A stretch of DNA of 34,575 bases, from NCBI RefSeq assembly GCF_022179525.1, contig NZ_BPQX01000078.1:1-34575 (forward strand), given 5' to 3'. Position numbers and translations under genes: made by a program. This document shows positions 34,007 through 34,575 of this stretch, piece by piece (positions within the stretch are counted from its first letter, which is position 1; every line of letters starts with the position of its first letter). The notes beneath the pieces were generated by a model. It was not told the DNA's origin. It searched no databases and saw only the letters and a list, made by a program, of their open reading frames with translations. The stretch comes from Methylobacterium persicinum. Lineage in GTDB: Bacteria; Pseudomonadota; Alphaproteobacteria; Rhizobiales; Beijerinckiaceae.

Positions 34007-34575
34007 GTGAGAACGGGCGCGTGGACGACCTTCGGCCTTCCGGGGTGGCTTGCCAAAGCCGCGATGCCGCCCCGCGCCGCCAGTGGGGCGGCCCTGGTGC
34101 TCCAGGCTGCCATCGGGGGCTCGTGGTCCGGCGCCGGCGCGGACCGCGTCGGCCACCGGGCCAGCCGTGCGGCGGCGGAACAGCCACCGGATGCAGGTCC
34201 CCCCGCCGCTTCGTTCCGCGACGTCGTGCTGCCGCATCTCGACGCCGCCTACACCCTCGCCCGCTTCCTGACGCGGGATGCCGACGCCGCCGACGACATC
34301 GTGCAGGAGGCGTTCCTGCGGGCCTTCCGGGCCTTCGGGGGCCATCGGGGCGGCGACGCCCGGGCCTGGCTCCTGGCGATCGTGCGCAATTGCGTCCGGA
34401 GCTGGGCCAACGCACGTCTCCGCGACCGGGGGCGCTGCGAACCGCTCGATGACCCCGCACCGGCGGATGGGCCACCGGACGGCGAGACGGAGGCCCGGGA
34501 CTTCCCGGACCCGGACGCGGTCACCCCCGAGGCCGCCCTCCTGCGCGAGGGCGAGGCGGCCTCGGGGGTGACCGC
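34007..34575 (+). CDS. ECF-type RNA polymerase sigma factor, cut by the window end
   Basis: The 189 visible codons run off the window. After about 65 N-terminal residues of low complexity, sigma-70 region 2 begins near residue 69: F-R-D-V-V-L-P-H-L-D-A-A-Y, D-A-D-D-I-V-Q-E-A-F-L-R-A-F, and A-W-L-L-A-I-V-R-N at about 125-135. The last visible residues form the acidic linker D-P-D-A-V-T-P-E-A-A. Region 4 is outside the window, unless the end is an artefact. The long N-terminal extension is unusual, and later starts (ATG 34064) are possible. It is probably translated with the cupredoxin and may control this small group; no anti-sigma gene is visible. Confidence 0.75.
   Translation, partial: MRTGAWTTFGLPGWLAKAAMPPRAASGAALVLQAAIGGSWSGAGADRVGHRASRAAAEQPPDAGPPAASFRDVVLPHLDAAYTLARFLTRDADAADDIVQEAFLRAFRAFGGHRGGDARAWLLAIVRNCVRSWANARLRDRGRCEPLDDPAPADGPPDGETEARDFPDPDAVTPEAALLREGEAASGVT
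34517..34575. repeat. perfect 21-bp inverted repeat at the very end of the window
   Basis: The left arm (34517-34537, starting GCGGTCACCCCC) and the right arm (34555-34575) are exact complements around a 17-nt loop inside the sigma factor gene. The right arm ends precisely at the last base of the window. This looks like a fold-back join at a contig end, though a real hairpin is possible. Confidence 0.7.

Overview
The window is high-GC DNA from an alphaproteobacterium, most likely a Methylobacterium/Methylorubrum-type member of the Hyphomicrobiales. The grounds are the codon style, many small exported proteins, a palindromic intergenic repeat with CCTCATCCTGAGG arms at 29648-29768, and a candidate EcfG-type stress promoter. 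The genus is an inference. No rRNA, tRNA, CRISPR array, transposase or replication origin was seen.

Layout. Positions 1-2107 hold two small exported proteins and a secreted trypsin-like protease, closed by a strong hairpin. Positions 2334-15387 form a compact eight-gene plus-strand run with gaps from -4 to 56 nt: a Sel1-repeat protein; a membrane-anchored trypsin-like protease; a membrane protein with the same N-terminal domain and a DUF2135-like C-terminus; SrfB (Hsp70/actin-fold); SrfC (P-loop NTPase with dynamin-like motifs); a single-pass membrane protein; an exported caspase-fold protein that appears to have lost its catalytic histidine; and an exported TPR protein. Topology suggests a trans-envelope system in which two cytoplasmic NTPases act with membrane-anchored and exported protease-type domains. 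This is the best candidate here for an undescribed system.

Positions 15694-17046 (minus) hold an endolysin-like peptidoglycan-binding protein. Positions 17584-20394 encode a patatin phospholipase whose catalytic domain is split by about nine membrane segments. On the minus strand follow a PlsC acyltransferase and a CPA1 Na+/H+ antiporter. Next come two small exported proteins on either side of a DUF2254 membrane protein; the second has a 45-residue tail made only of His, Met, Arg and Gly. A minus-strand amidase comes next, then a notable fusion at 27221-29533: a trypsin-like protease joined to a zinc-dependent phospholipase C / S1-P1 nuclease-type domain.

The right end carries a repeat element, a membrane-anchored alpha/beta hydrolase, a small exported protein, and a run of metallophosphoesterase, cupredoxin and ECF-type sigma factor. 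The sigma gene runs off the window, which ends exactly in a perfect 21-bp inverted repeat that may be an assembly fold-back. Hydrolytic enzymes (three trypsin-like proteases, patatin, alpha/beta hydrolase, PLC-like domain, amidase) are strikingly frequent.
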